DNA of 64,000 bases from positions 262,271-326,270 of the forward strand of contig VJWN01000021.1 of assembly GCA_007644065.1 (NCBI GenBank), in the 5' to 3' direction. Below the pieces are notes generated by a model. The model was given only the letters and a program-made list of their open reading frames with translations, did no database searches and had not been told where the DNA came from. Below are positions 47,411-58,397 of this stretch, piece by piece. A program made the translations under genes and the position numbers. The first letter of the stretch is position 1; each line of letters opens with the position of its first letter. Source of the DNA: Margaritispora aquatica (lineage: Eukaryota; Ascomycota; Leotiomycetes; Helotiales; Discinellaceae).

Positions 47411-47927
47411 ACAAGGAAGTAGGTAATGTATGAAGAGTGGACGATAGGTCGCTAACGATGTTTTCGTGTTGAGGGTGTTTTTAAGTGAAGCATTCCTTCT
47501 TCTCATTTGCTGTTTGACGTGAAAATCTTTAACCCGATTGATACTGTAAGCATGGTTGCAACTCTGACGTTTCTGGCATCTCACAGAGCATTTATTCTCT
47601 GTGATTTGGGCGAAATTCCCATGATCTCCGTCAGGAAAAATCAGCATTCCGCATTCCGTGTCATTGGCACTTTGATCAAGCTACAACAGCCCCCTCGTGC
47701 TTTAGTTTGAAGAGTAGTTTCTTGTTCTATGCGGACATTTTATCGGTTTGTATATGTCTTGCGTGGGCTGGAGACGTACTTTCAGATAAATCGAGGGTTT
47801 TCGCTCATTTCGAACCTTTCCCCTAAAACCGAAGGCTACAGCAAAGAATCACATGTTATAAGCTCCCGTATCTAGCATCTAGCACACTGCGTCCGGCAGG
47901 CTCTCGGCTCTCAAGGCGGTGTATGTT
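47411..47927. other. Intergenic up to the assembly gap
   Basis: 517 nt downstream of the oxygenase stop. No reading frame resembles the missing C-terminus of nitrite reductase. Confidence 0.5.
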
Positions 47928-48215
47928 NNNNNNNNNNNNNNNNNNNNNNNNNNNNNNNNNNNNNNNNNNNNNNNNNNNNNNNNNNNNNNNNNNNNNNNNN
48001 NNNNNNNNNNNNNNNNNNNNNNNNNNNNNNNNNNNNNNNNNNNNNNNNNNNNNNNNNNNNNNNNNNNNNNNNNNNNNNNNNNNNNNNNNNNNNNNNNNNN
48101 NNNNNNNNNNNNNNNNNNNNNNNNNNNNNNNNNNNNNNNNNNNNNNNNNNNNNNNNNNNNNNNNNNNNNNNNNNNNNNNNNNNNNNNNNNNNNNNNNNNN
48201 NNNNNNNNNNNNNNN
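47928..48215. other. Assembly gap (288 N)
   Basis: Run of 288 N, a scaffold gap inside the nitrite reductase gene. Its true size is uncertain. Confidence 0.99.
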
Positions 48216-50811
48216 GGACATCGATAGCCAGCAACTCCGAGTGTCGAGGTTTAGCACCACCATTGCCGCCCACGAAGATGTTGAACCCCTTGTCAGTAGC
48301 AATGAGGCCGAAATCCTTGTTTTGCGCTTCAGCGCATTCGCGGACGCAGCCGGAAACAGCACCCTTGAGTTTGTGTGGAGATCGAATACTCTTGTAGCGC
48401 TCCTCAATTCGGATGGCCATTCCTGTGCTGTCACCGATACCGAAGCGACACCAAGATGAGCCGACACAACTCTTGACTGTACGGAGGGATTTGGCGTATG
48501 CGTGACCACTTTCAAGCCCGGCAGCGATGAGGAGACTCCAGATGTCTATCAGGTCTTGTTTGCGCGCGCCGAACATGTCAATACGTTGACCACCGGTAAT
48601 TTTGACATACTGCGAAGGCTTTAGAATAGCTACCAAGAGTTGGGAACGGACAGGAACTCACCAAGTTGTACTTCTCTGCAACATGCGCAATAGCAGCCAG
48701 CTTAGCAGGTGTGATTTCACCCCCAGCAACCCTAGGAACAACCGAAAACGTGCCGTTTCTCTGGATATTTGCCAAGAACTTGTCGTTAGTGTCCTGCAAT
48801 CCTCTTCTCTCGGGATCACTAATGTGCTTGTTAAACAGCGAGGCCAAAATGGATGCTACAGCTGGTTTACATAGTTCGCATCCAGCCGAGCCAGGAATAC
48901 CGGAGTGCTCCATGATAGCCTCGAAAGACTCCAACTGCTTGACCATGACGATGTGGAAAAGCTCGGCACGTGAGAAGGCAAAGTGCGGGCAAAGAACGTT
49001 CTTGATGGTAATGCCCATGGAGGCCATAGTTTGGTTGAAGATGCTAGTTACGAGAGGAACGCAGCCACCGCAGCCAGTGCCGGCTTTGGTGCAGGTTTTT
49101 ACTTCACCGACGGTCTTACAGGAACCGTCTTTAATGATTTTGCAGATGTCGCCTTTGGTCACGTTATTGCATGAGCAGATTTGAGCCTCATCTGGTCTGA
49201 GTAATGTTAGCGATCGAGATTGCATGAAGGGGGAAGCACTTACAGATCGTTTGGATCATCTTCACCTCCTTTGCCAATAATCAGCTCTCCTGGTGTGATC
49301 TCAAGAGGCTTGTGCAGCTTTGACATGGGCAGTAATTTGACATAATCATTAGTATCTCCAACCATCATGCCACCAAGCAAGTACTTTCCGTCTTTCGTAA
49401 AGAGGTACTTCTTGTAAACGTGCGTGAATGGATCTTTGTATGTGAGAGCCTTAACCATTTTCTTCTCGGTCTCCTTGTCCTGTCGCTTTCCAGGCATCCA
49501 AGAAGGACCAAACTGATCGGCAAAAGCATCACCAAAACTTGCAACTCCAATACCAAGAAGTTTCAATTTTGTGCTCATATCAGGAGTCGTAAGGGATCTT
49601 GGTGAGTGGAATTTTGCGTCTGTCAGATTGAAGGCGAGGATATCGGCCATTTCAACTCCTGGCCCATAGAGGCCGTAGCACATACCGCCCCAGTTAGCAC
49701 ACTCGCCAATTGCATAGATATCAGGAGCTGAAGTCAGCAAGTCGTCACCAACGACAATACCTCCTCGAGGTCCACACGTGAGGCCAGCTTTTCGGGCAAG
49801 ATCATCACGTGGAGCCACACCGATCTATAAACTTAGTTAAACCCAAGGAATCAGAGGGTCAAATTACTTACAGCGACGCAGACACAAGTTCCTTCGACAA
49901 CCTCTCCATCTTTAAATTGCAGTCCTGTTACATTGTTGTTCTCGTCTGTGGTAATCTTGTCCATCATCTTGCCGAGAATAAGATCAACACCTAAATCTCG
50001 AACCTGCTCAACAACCATAGCACCACCTATCGAGATTAGTGTCCAGTTTCTCTACTACACAAAATAGCTTACCATCTGGATCAACCTGTCTTCCAAGAAC
50101 ATAAGGAAACGATTCAATGACTTTAATTTCGCCAAATTCTTGGAGATCCATCATTGCTTTCGCAGCCTCGAGACCCAAAAGTCCACCACCAACCACGATA
50201 CCAGTCGTACCCTTCTTGGTAGCCGAGAAAGCGATGAGGTTTTGCAAGTCCGTGATTGTTCTATAAACAAAGACGCCATTTGCGTCGTGCCCTGGGATGA
50301 CCTTTGGGAGAAGCGCATTGGATCCAGTGGCGAGGACGAGAATGTCATATTCGACGGTCTCGCCGTTAGCAATCGTGACAAACTTCTTCTCGGAGTCAAT
50401 CTCAGTGACCAAAGAGTTGATGTGAAAACTCAATGAGCCTTCGGGCATGGAATTGTACTGAATCTTGTTAGCCAGATGAGGATTGAGGTGCTACTCCTAG
50501 TAGACTTACCCATGCCTCTGGCTGCATGTACAGCTTCTCGACATCTCGGTGCTCGAAAAAACTAGTGAGGGCGACTCTGTTGTAGGCAACGTACGGCTCT
50601 TCGCCAATGACCGTGATATCGTACTCTCTCCGTTTTGCGTCAAGCTTCATTAGTTTCTCACTGAGAGCATAGAGTCAGTACAATGACCTCTCATCTTGAA
50701 CTTCAACACTTACACAAAAACAATACCAACCATACCCAACCCAACCACGACAACTCGCTTGCGCTTAACATCCCCATTGCTCACACTTGGTTCGGATCCT
50801 TCAACAGCCAT
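48216..50811 (-). CDS. niiA: Nitrite reductase [NAD(P)H], 3' end missing at gap
   Basis: Assimilatory nitrite reductase, reducing nitrite to ammonium in the cytosol with NAD(P)H, FAD, [4Fe-4S] and siroheme. Exons 50811-50714, 50660-50510, 50457-50073, 50026-49872, 49824-49244, 49196-48662 and 48609-48216, then the gap; 766 codons are visible. In order: FAD site [11 protein letters not shown]; pyridine-nucleotide domain with [15 protein letters not shown]; the BFD-like [2Fe-2S] region [12 protein letters not shown] with [11 protein letters not shown]; a second Cys pair CELC; the ferredoxin-like half domain; and the [4Fe-4S]/siroheme ligands SCVGSSWC and SGCVREC. The rest of the sulfite/nitrite reductase core and the C-terminal Rieske domain, expected for the family (about 1,100 residues or more), are not seen. 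No nitrate reductase or nitrate transporter lies beside it here. Confidence 0.95.
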
Positions 50812-53800
50812 GTTGAATTCTTTGACATGCACTCAAGTGATACGGATGAAAGAAAATGGTGTGCTTTAGTCAATGTATATCAGAAAAATAGAGCCATTGA
50901 GAGGCGCACTATTCAACCGGCAGAGACATTTCCAGCAGAATTTGCAAGGGACAAGGGTGGGAATTGGTGACGAGGGTAGTTCTCAACGATCAAAAGCAAT
51001 GACAATGGAGAAGAATCTCCAGCAGAAATCAGGCCACACGTGGCTTTCTAAAGGTCAGCAAACCTTGGTATTACTTCTTGCGAGGCCTAGCCTGCAATGA
51101 ATAGTAGATTTGTAACAGCGGATCTCCCATTGTACAGCTTGCGGGGTAGTCGTGGAGACTGTTCCGGACAAAAGCAAACCCACTGAGCTGGGGGTCACCA
51201 GCAACTAGTTATGAGAGATATATCCCCCTTCGAAAAGCAGTTGAATGTTCTCCTCCGAGGTCATCAGCGGATTGGTCTGTGGTTGATATTCTGCTGTCAA
51301 AACAAGCTTCCGTGGAAATGCTGTCGACAACACTAGCTTCCCGCGGAGAAACACCAATTAAAAACTGGTTGGCCAGATGAAACATATACCTCTCGTGAAT
51401 AATAGAAGAGAGAACGACTTGACCAAAATAAGTATTAGCATCAAGCAGCCAAGGGTGGTAGGCCGGAGCTAGAGCCGCAAATTGTTCTCCACAGATGTTC
51501 AACAATTTGCCGATATTGCTTCAGTGGACAATACGCATATAAGTACACAGTCTTTTGAGGACAGTGATAGGGACGCTTAATGGTCTATATCGAAGCACGT
51601 CCAAGCACATCGCATATCATCTTAGTACCAATACCACAGTCAAAGTTAGCGTATTCAGAAACCGACTTTGTTGACAGCGGCCACAAATCGCGAGAGGACC
51701 TTGTTCAACCACACACACAATCAGAAGACTTGTTCTCCTCAATACATCCCATTATATTTGGCTTACCAAAACAACTAAGGCCTGTGTCTGATAGAAAAGG
51801 AGGATGTGTTTCTGCAGGCCATGTCGTGTACATTGCTTCAACAACGGTACAGAATTGACAACTGTGCCACCTGATGGTTAGATTTTTACCATGAACGTCA
51901 GATGCTGCAAGCACTTGAAACATGCTCTTGTTACGAAGCTATATTCTTCATTGCCCCGAAACAATATGAGTGCAGGACTCGCCACGTTCATAATCGCAAA
52001 CCATCCACCTGTTCAAACAGATTCCTACAACACCAATCTCCAGCGCGCAGATTCTATTCGGCACGTAGAGCTCAAGTCTAGCCATCAAAACGAACTGAAA
52101 CTGCCTTGCGTGGGTACAGCATCGGAAAATCCAAAAGTGGTGGGAGTGTAGCCCTCACGACAGACCGTATGTCCAGGAGGGTTCCATCTTGCCATACTGG
52201 AGCCTGCAGATCCCACGCAGCATATAAATCTTGGAATGCGTCAATCTAAGGTATGGATTGTGGATGCGCAATAAATAGGTAGCATTGGGCTGTTGTTGAG
52301 GCAAGGCATCGACACCATCCGATGCAGACCCAATGCTTTGGTAGCATCTCAATTGTAGTATTCCGCTTCGAGATTCCGAGTTATTCGTATCTTTGAAGCC
52401 ATGGCTTGAGGTATTTGGAGAAGCTAAGACAGCTCTGTGTCAGAGAGATGTTAGTCCGCTCGTTGAACATAGACAGATTCATGCTTCTCATATGTTTGTG
52501 TTTCAAGTTGTCTCACTCGTCGTTGTTCAACTCGCAAATTGTGTTCGTGAAATCTTCAATTTGGTTGTTCCTCGAGAAGCACCCATACACTGTCGTAGCT
52601 TTCGAAGGTCAATTAGCATGTTCAATTCGTTCACATCATTCTCATTGTTGCTTCCATTATCATGCTCCAACCTTCGCAGATCCAAGAATCGATCCAATTT
52701 TTCATAAATTGCAGTTGCAGTTGAGACTGTAGATAGTGAGCTGTTTATCACTGTGCTTCAAGGAATTTAGCATCGAAAGCAAGTGCTGGCAGGAAATACT
52801 TCGACCCAGTTCTGCCAACAGTGCAAGGTGTGGAGGGCTCAGCCGTTGGTGGAGACAATCCTTGGCCCCTCCCTCATATGCCAAGATAATCCGATGTGGC
52901 TGGTTTCTCACATTTCTGAGTACCTCAACTCTGCAGGCTGGCCAAGATAACTGGTATCACAACTTTGAATCCATCAAACTTTAGCTCTTCGTTTGTCTCT
53001 CAACGCTATCCGTAGTCACATCTAGATTTCACTTTGTTTCGTTCAATGAGCTCATTATTCTTGCCACACAAGCATATGACGAGAGGATACGGTATAGCTA
53101 CCCGTCTTTATATTATGAAAGAGCTACTTAGTAATTGGTAGTATATATGTTAGAACTTTGCATTGTCGGATCCGACTCCAGTAAATATCGCTTGTGGATG
53201 AGGGTATCAAGTCAAACACCAAGCACCATCGCGCTGCAAAGGCACGCTTGACAAGCAAGGAAGGACAAAGAGACATCGATTTCGACACACAATGAGGGAT
53301 CTATATATCTGCCCAAAGTTCTGGGTACATTTAGTTTTTCCTCTAACCTGTTTTGGTGTCAATTTTTGAGTAATAGCTCACTAATGCATTGTCTGCATTA
53401 CCTCCCGTCGTTCTATTTTGCATCCCCGTGATCTTTTCTCTCACAATGAGACTTACTTGGTTGGGATATGCTAAGTTCCGTACAGTGAAGTAGCAGCAAT
53501 CTTTGGGCTGATTATGTGCATTTGGTTGCTTCCCTCCCCAATCCAGACCCGCTCTTTTCTTTACCCTCCCCGATCCGAGAATGTGTGGGCACTCCGGGGT
53601 GCTTCAAAATCCAGTTCAGCCCTACCTGTTTGCTACCGATTGAGTCCCAGATCGGTACGTGGCTTATGGGTCTTTCTTTCCTGCCACCAAACTATTTTGG
53701 ATGCTTTCCTAACCATGGGATGATGTTTTCGGTTTAGCGCATGCCTTTGGAACACCGAACGAGGATTCATACTGTCTGCGCCAATGTTCTTCGTGTCTGT

Positions 53801-54671
53801 TTATTTCTTTTCTCGCATTTATTCCAACTCGCAATTAGGTAGTCAGAGGACTCTGCCCTCATGAATCCTTCTAGTTACTCAACTTGGATCGGAATATATG
53901 ACATTTAATCCCCAAGCCTGCCAGATGGAGTAGCAAATCTGGCTTCAATGTCACTGAGCGCCTTGGTTGACCCGATGGTAGCATCTTCGTTATTCGTTCA
54001 GAGTGTGGGGGTAAGTACCAAATCCATCACGCTTTTGGACGCAATTGATCTGGGTACGCCAATCCCCTTCAACACACAGAGAGGTTGTGGATGAATTTAC
54101 GCTCCGAGATCCGCCTTTCAAGTGACTCCTTAAGTTCCGGTCTGTCTTTGTGTTGAGCGACGAGTGCGCAGTGTTTTCTGGTAGATATCGAACTAAATTG
54201 TCGAAGACCATTGTATATTCAGGCTCTCTGGACGATTGAAGAATCAAACTTAATGCAAAGTATTGACGAACACAAGGCCATTTGAGTCTAGATATGAATT
54301 GTCAGATCTCAGGTCTTGGGACTTTCTGACTTCATAGAAATTGATGGGTCTCCACTTGCGACTAGTCGATTTAGCTTCGTCGGTGAGGTAGCCGGAGAGG
54401 CTTTAGTATTCCAAGCGTTCGTCCTGATATCCATTAATTGTTGAGGCTAAGAATATCTTGGTGCGAGTCGCACTTTTGAATTCCTGTATATATCAAGTGC
54501 TCGCACTTCCAATTTTCTTTTCCAACCTTTTATGACTCCAAATGTTTTGTCCCTAACCGAGGATTGAATTTACCATACATCGATCTTACCAGACATCGAA
54601 GTTACTATACATCGAATATATCATACATCAGAGATACCATACATCTAGGAAATCCTCCAAGCTTAAGCAAT
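50812..54671. other. Gene-poor 3.9-kb region
   Basis: Upstream of nitrite reductase and of the gene at 54672. Many short frames on both strands, none with a domain or a consistent exon chain. A minus-strand frame near 51505-51209 is coding-like (98 codons) but has no ATG. The last 100 nt hold a 16-bp tandem repeat. No RNA gene recognised. Confidence 0.45.
54572..54651 (+). repeat. 16-bp tandem repeat, 5 copies, in a leader
   Basis: Five consecutive 16-mers built on ACCATACATCGA followed by four variable bases; the ACATC core is kept in all five at exact 16-nt spacing. It ends 20 nt before the ATG at 54672, so it is probably in the 5' UTR. Confidence 0.85.
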
Positions 54672-55499
54672 ATGTCAGACCATAGTCAAGAAAACGAGAG
54701 AAGCAGTGATGAGCGATCTGAAGTCAGTGGGGAGGTCGAGGGTGCTTTTGGAAGTCAGTTTTCTTGGGTTGCTGCAGCACGAGCTGCTCTGGTCAGTTCC
54801 TACGCCATAGTCTTTGATCAACTAGTACTTTGTGCTGAACTAACTTCGAAACAGCCAAAAAGTCCTCCGGCTTCTCGCCGTTCCTTGCCAGGTGGTGAGA
54901 CCGACCAAATTTTGAACTCCAGACCTCTCATTCCGGTCACTCTTGGCGCAGTTGGCTCACAATTGTCGACACCCTCGGAATCATCAATGCTCACGCAATT
55001 ACCTTGCGCTCTGCACCGCATGTCTGTTTATTTGGGAGGTGTAATTGTTTTCCGTGATGAGATCCATGAAGAGCCAGGTACATTTACTCTAGAAGATAAT
55101 CCAGAGCACTGGTGTAAGCTTATGGAAGGAAGTGAAGGCAGAGCTGTGCGCGAGACCCTGATTGACAACAGCGTCGGGGAAATTTATAACAGGCACTTAG
55201 AGGAGGGTATGCTCACTGTGATCGTAACTTGCTTGCTAATGGAGGGAGCCTTCCCCGGCAAGGACTTATTCGCCATAATAACTAGGAAGGCTAGGGCCAG
55301 GCTCCCCTCATTGAAACTTTTGATCCGCTTGACAAATCTCAACCAAAGAGTGTCAGCAATGGTCGAGACTGTTGCAGCTGCCATGGGCCTTCCAGGAAAC
55401 GAGGTTATCGTTAATGGAACTTGCTATATATTTATTAATGGTTCCCGACCCTGTCTTATCAGAGACGACAATGCAAGAGACTTATGGGACGACCATTAG
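54672..55499 (+). CDS. Hypothetical acidic protein
   Basis: Not recognised. Exons 54672-54791 and 54855-55499 give 254 residues. The 63-nt intron (GTCAGT donor, GAACTAAC branch, AAACAG acceptor) is a multiple of three without a stop, so the unspliced reading would be a 275-residue protein. The N-terminus is polar (SDHSQENERSSDERSE). The C-terminal half looks folded (VSAMVETVAAAMGLPGNEV, NGTCYIFINGSRPC). No signal peptide or membrane segment. The frame upstream of 54672 is open through the tandem repeat but lacks an ATG. Confidence 0.65.
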   Translation: MSDHSQENERSSDERSEVSGEVEGAFGSQFSWVAAARAALVSSYAIVFDQLVLCAELTSKQPKSPPASRRSLPGGETDQILNSRPLIPVTLGAVGSQLSTPSESSMLTQLPCALHRMSVYLGGVIVFRDEIHEEPGTFTLEDNPEHWCKLMEGSEGRAVRETLIDNSVGEIYNRHLEEGMLTVIVTCLLMEGAFPGKDLFAIITRKARARLPSLKLLIRLTNLNQRVSAMVETVAAAMGLPGNEVIVNGTCYIFINGSRPCLIRDDNARDLWDDH

Positions 55500-56029
55500 A
55501 CAGCGTTAAGTTTTCTTAGCGGTGGTGTTTCGGTCGTCTCTCGTGAGAAATCATGCCAGAAGCTTTTGTCCTGCACGAAGATAGAGTTCACGAGTTGATT
55601 GGTAAGGGATATTTGCTCCAAATACCTCATGCCAGATTACTAACAAGATGCCATAGAGACCATTTACCGAGCTGAGGCAGCTATCTGGTTAATTTACAGA
55701 GCAATGTTCCTCAACATTTAATTCTGTGCTTGTGGATCCGGGCGGACATCCATCAGAGCTTACAAAACGTTCTCTCGACCTCGGTTCTTTGTTTACTTGC
55801 TGCGCCACCCCCTTATGCAGGTTGCAGATCATCCGACATGCTCTTCAAACTTCCGTGATCCATTCCTTGTTCCTTCTCCACACCAACGCCTCATTACATC
55901 ATGAGCAAAAGCACTAGCCACAGTACACTTCTGTTCACTCCAACCTTGATCCTTCAAATATCTTTCTTCTTCAGCGAAGTATATCCTCATTATCATACAC
56001 TTTGCTCTATCCAGATAAGCAACAACATT
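55500..56029. other. Intergenic
   Basis: 530 nt between two same-strand genes; holds the promoter of the gene at 56030. No gene seen. Confidence 0.5.
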
Positions 56030-57526
56030 ATGGGTCTCTTCAAGCATAAGGAAAAGGCGGCTCGCCCCGACCTTGCGAATCTTCAACCCGACACTACCAA
56101 TACCAACCCCACCAGTGGGAGAACCCCGCAATCTTCTAGACCCAATGTCAGCTTCAACGACTCGACCTACTATACAGAGAGCAACGCGTCAAGTGAGGAT
56201 GCGAAAATCAATCAGGCCCCTCCACAGAATCAAAATGCAAGACCAGGGACCACCGTTACCACTACAACTACCACAACCACCAGTTAGTAGTTGGTCGATT
56301 AATCTCAGACACTTGCTAATTTTCTTATAGCTACAACAACAGTCGCTTCCGATGGCACAACTCATACCTATTCGCATCCTTACAATCCAACGACCGATCC
56401 CCCTCCACAAGTATCCGAAACCACTGTGAATCAGACCCCACCGGGTGGAAGTCAACATCAGGGACCACCACCACATATGAATATCAATCCTCCATCGCAA
56501 AACCACAACACCCACCACCGCAATGACTCTGCAGTTGATATGCAACAATCCAGTCATTTACAGCCAAGGGCAGCTGTACAAAGCAAAGTCTCCCCCGTGC
56601 CACAGCAGCAATACATCCTTCCAACTCCATTACATCGGTCTTCATCAAGAGACAGAGATCTTCCTCCCGTTCCGGCCACAGAACATAGCTCTGGCCCATT
56701 TGTACCTCCCAGATCAGAGTATCGGATTTCGCCAGGACAGGTCTCGAATTCACCAAGTCCTAATTTCGATTCCACACACACTGCGCAACAGGTCAAGTAC
56801 CCCACGACGCACCAAACAGAAGGTGCAAACGAATTACCAGCAGAGGAGGTCATAGTTCCAACTCCAGCAATGCCAGTTCGGTCCGAGAGGCGAAGATCAA
56901 GAGACGGCATGATCGCACCACTGAATATGCATCCCGTCGACAACATCGCTGCTCGAAGAACCTCTGACGAAATCGTCAGCCCAGCCACACCGACAAGATC
57001 CCGCACTCCAAATTTCTCCCGCCCCAGTGGTGGTACTGCGCCCCCAATACAAGCTCCGGTCCCAACACATCCTACTGTTGTGCATCCGCCCGTTCCTCAT
57101 GCTTCGTCAGCTGTCGAAGTCGTTGATCCAACCACAACGACGACAGAAGCGCCACCTCTCCGAACAAAGACCAGTACCGGCGCAAGCAAGGGTGGGCAGC
57201 GACAATCCCTCCGTAGCGCATTCAAAGGCATCCGTGGTGCTGGAGACGTCATACGAGGCGCAATGAATGAGGGCATTGCGCACACGATGCATGATACTGC
57301 TGAAGAGGAGCGCATGAAGGCCGTCAAGCAGAAAGGCATGAATGATTGGAAGGGAAGCGGTTTAGATACGTATACAAAAGACTTTAGGGGAAGAAGAGAG
57401 AAGAGGAGGAGTTTTGGGAATGATTCGGGTGTGCATGGTAGTGAAGGTCCAGGGGGATTGCATCCATTGGATGAGGTGGATAGCTTGAGGAGTGCGGATA
57501 GTGTGAGAGGAGAGAGGATACACTGA
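56030..57526 (+). CDS. Large disordered protein with conserved C-terminal helix
   Basis: 482 residues, exons 56030-56282 and 56331-57526 (48-nt intron, CTAAT branch, TTATAG acceptor). Most of the chain is Pro/Ser/Thr/Gln/His-rich, with a Thr run at the exon junction and proline motifs (DLPPVP, PTPAMPV). Near the C-terminus a conserved-looking segment appears: LRSAFKGIRGAGDVIRGAMN, then HDTAEEERMKAVKQKGMNDW. The N-terminus starts MGLFKHKEKAARPD; Gly2 could be N-myristoylated (MGxxK-type), which I infer from pattern only. Proteins with this C-terminal signature are known to me only as uncharacterised fungal proteins. Function unknown. Confidence 0.8.
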
Positions 57527-58397
57527 GGGTTTGCTTGGTATGTTTGGACTGAAAACGAATTATGGAAACGAATTATGGAAACGTTTGATGGAAATCGATA
57601 AACGGCGTGTTTGATGATTATGGGAATATTTGACCTCATTCGCTGGAATGACTTAATTATAGGTTGCTTTTCTAGATAAACTTAAGGTAGCACAGACTCA
57701 ATTGCACAAAGCTTTGTATTTATCCTTCCCTCAAAGCAGGTTTCATTTCAAGCGAGGTCCTCTGTCGCACGTCTGGTAAGTTCCATACTCTGGTTTCCGT
57801 CTCTAAAATTTCTGTTTTGTTAAATATTTGTTTGTATTCCGTGTCATACACTGCGTGTTTTCCATCGCTCTACATATTACTTCGCTTGTTTGCAATAGAC
57901 CGCACTTGAAAACAGCAGCAGTTCCGTGGCAGTCTTGGGCTATATCAAGACCGCCTATGTCTCATACTTCTCAAATTCAATTGGTAAGTATCGTTTCACA
58001 TCTCGTTCGATCTTCTTGGGATATTGCCGTAGGAAATACTACTAATGATACTTCTGAAACATCAAGAAGAATGAAAATTCGTTCATACACTGACTTCATC
58101 AAGAATTAAACCAATACGAATTGTGAAGCTTGCTCGCTTGTCCAAGGACAGCATCACAGTTAAATAAAAAGCTTACAGGATTTGATCAGGGGAAGAGTCA
58201 AAGGAGAGACTGGTATAAGTATGTGATTCTTTCAACCATGAAATAAAGCAAAGAGGAAAACGATGATCAAGAACTTGTCTTTCAATAGTGTGATTTATAC
58301 CATGTATATCTACACATTGCTTAAATTACATGCGTTCCTTTCGTGTTGTCACACCTTGTTTATTTGCCCCATTGCATGCATGCCTGTGTCTTCGTGC
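57527..58397. other. Convergent intergenic region
   Basis: 871 nt between the 3' ends of converging genes. A short direct repeat (ACGAATTATGGAA twice in tandem) lies at about 57557-57582. No gene seen. Confidence 0.5.

Noticed and set aside
43145..50811. Idea that oxygenase and nitrite reductase form a functional cluster
   Set aside because: They are convergent, act in unrelated pathways and share no promoter.
52390..52990. Plus-strand frames of about 80-110 codons in the gene-poor region
   Set aside because: They overlap in different frames, lack domains and have minus-strand mirrors of equal length.
54564..54671. Upstream extension of the hypothetical gene through the tandem repeat
   Set aside because: The frame is open but begins without ATG; the first ATG is at 54672 and the extension is just translated repeat.
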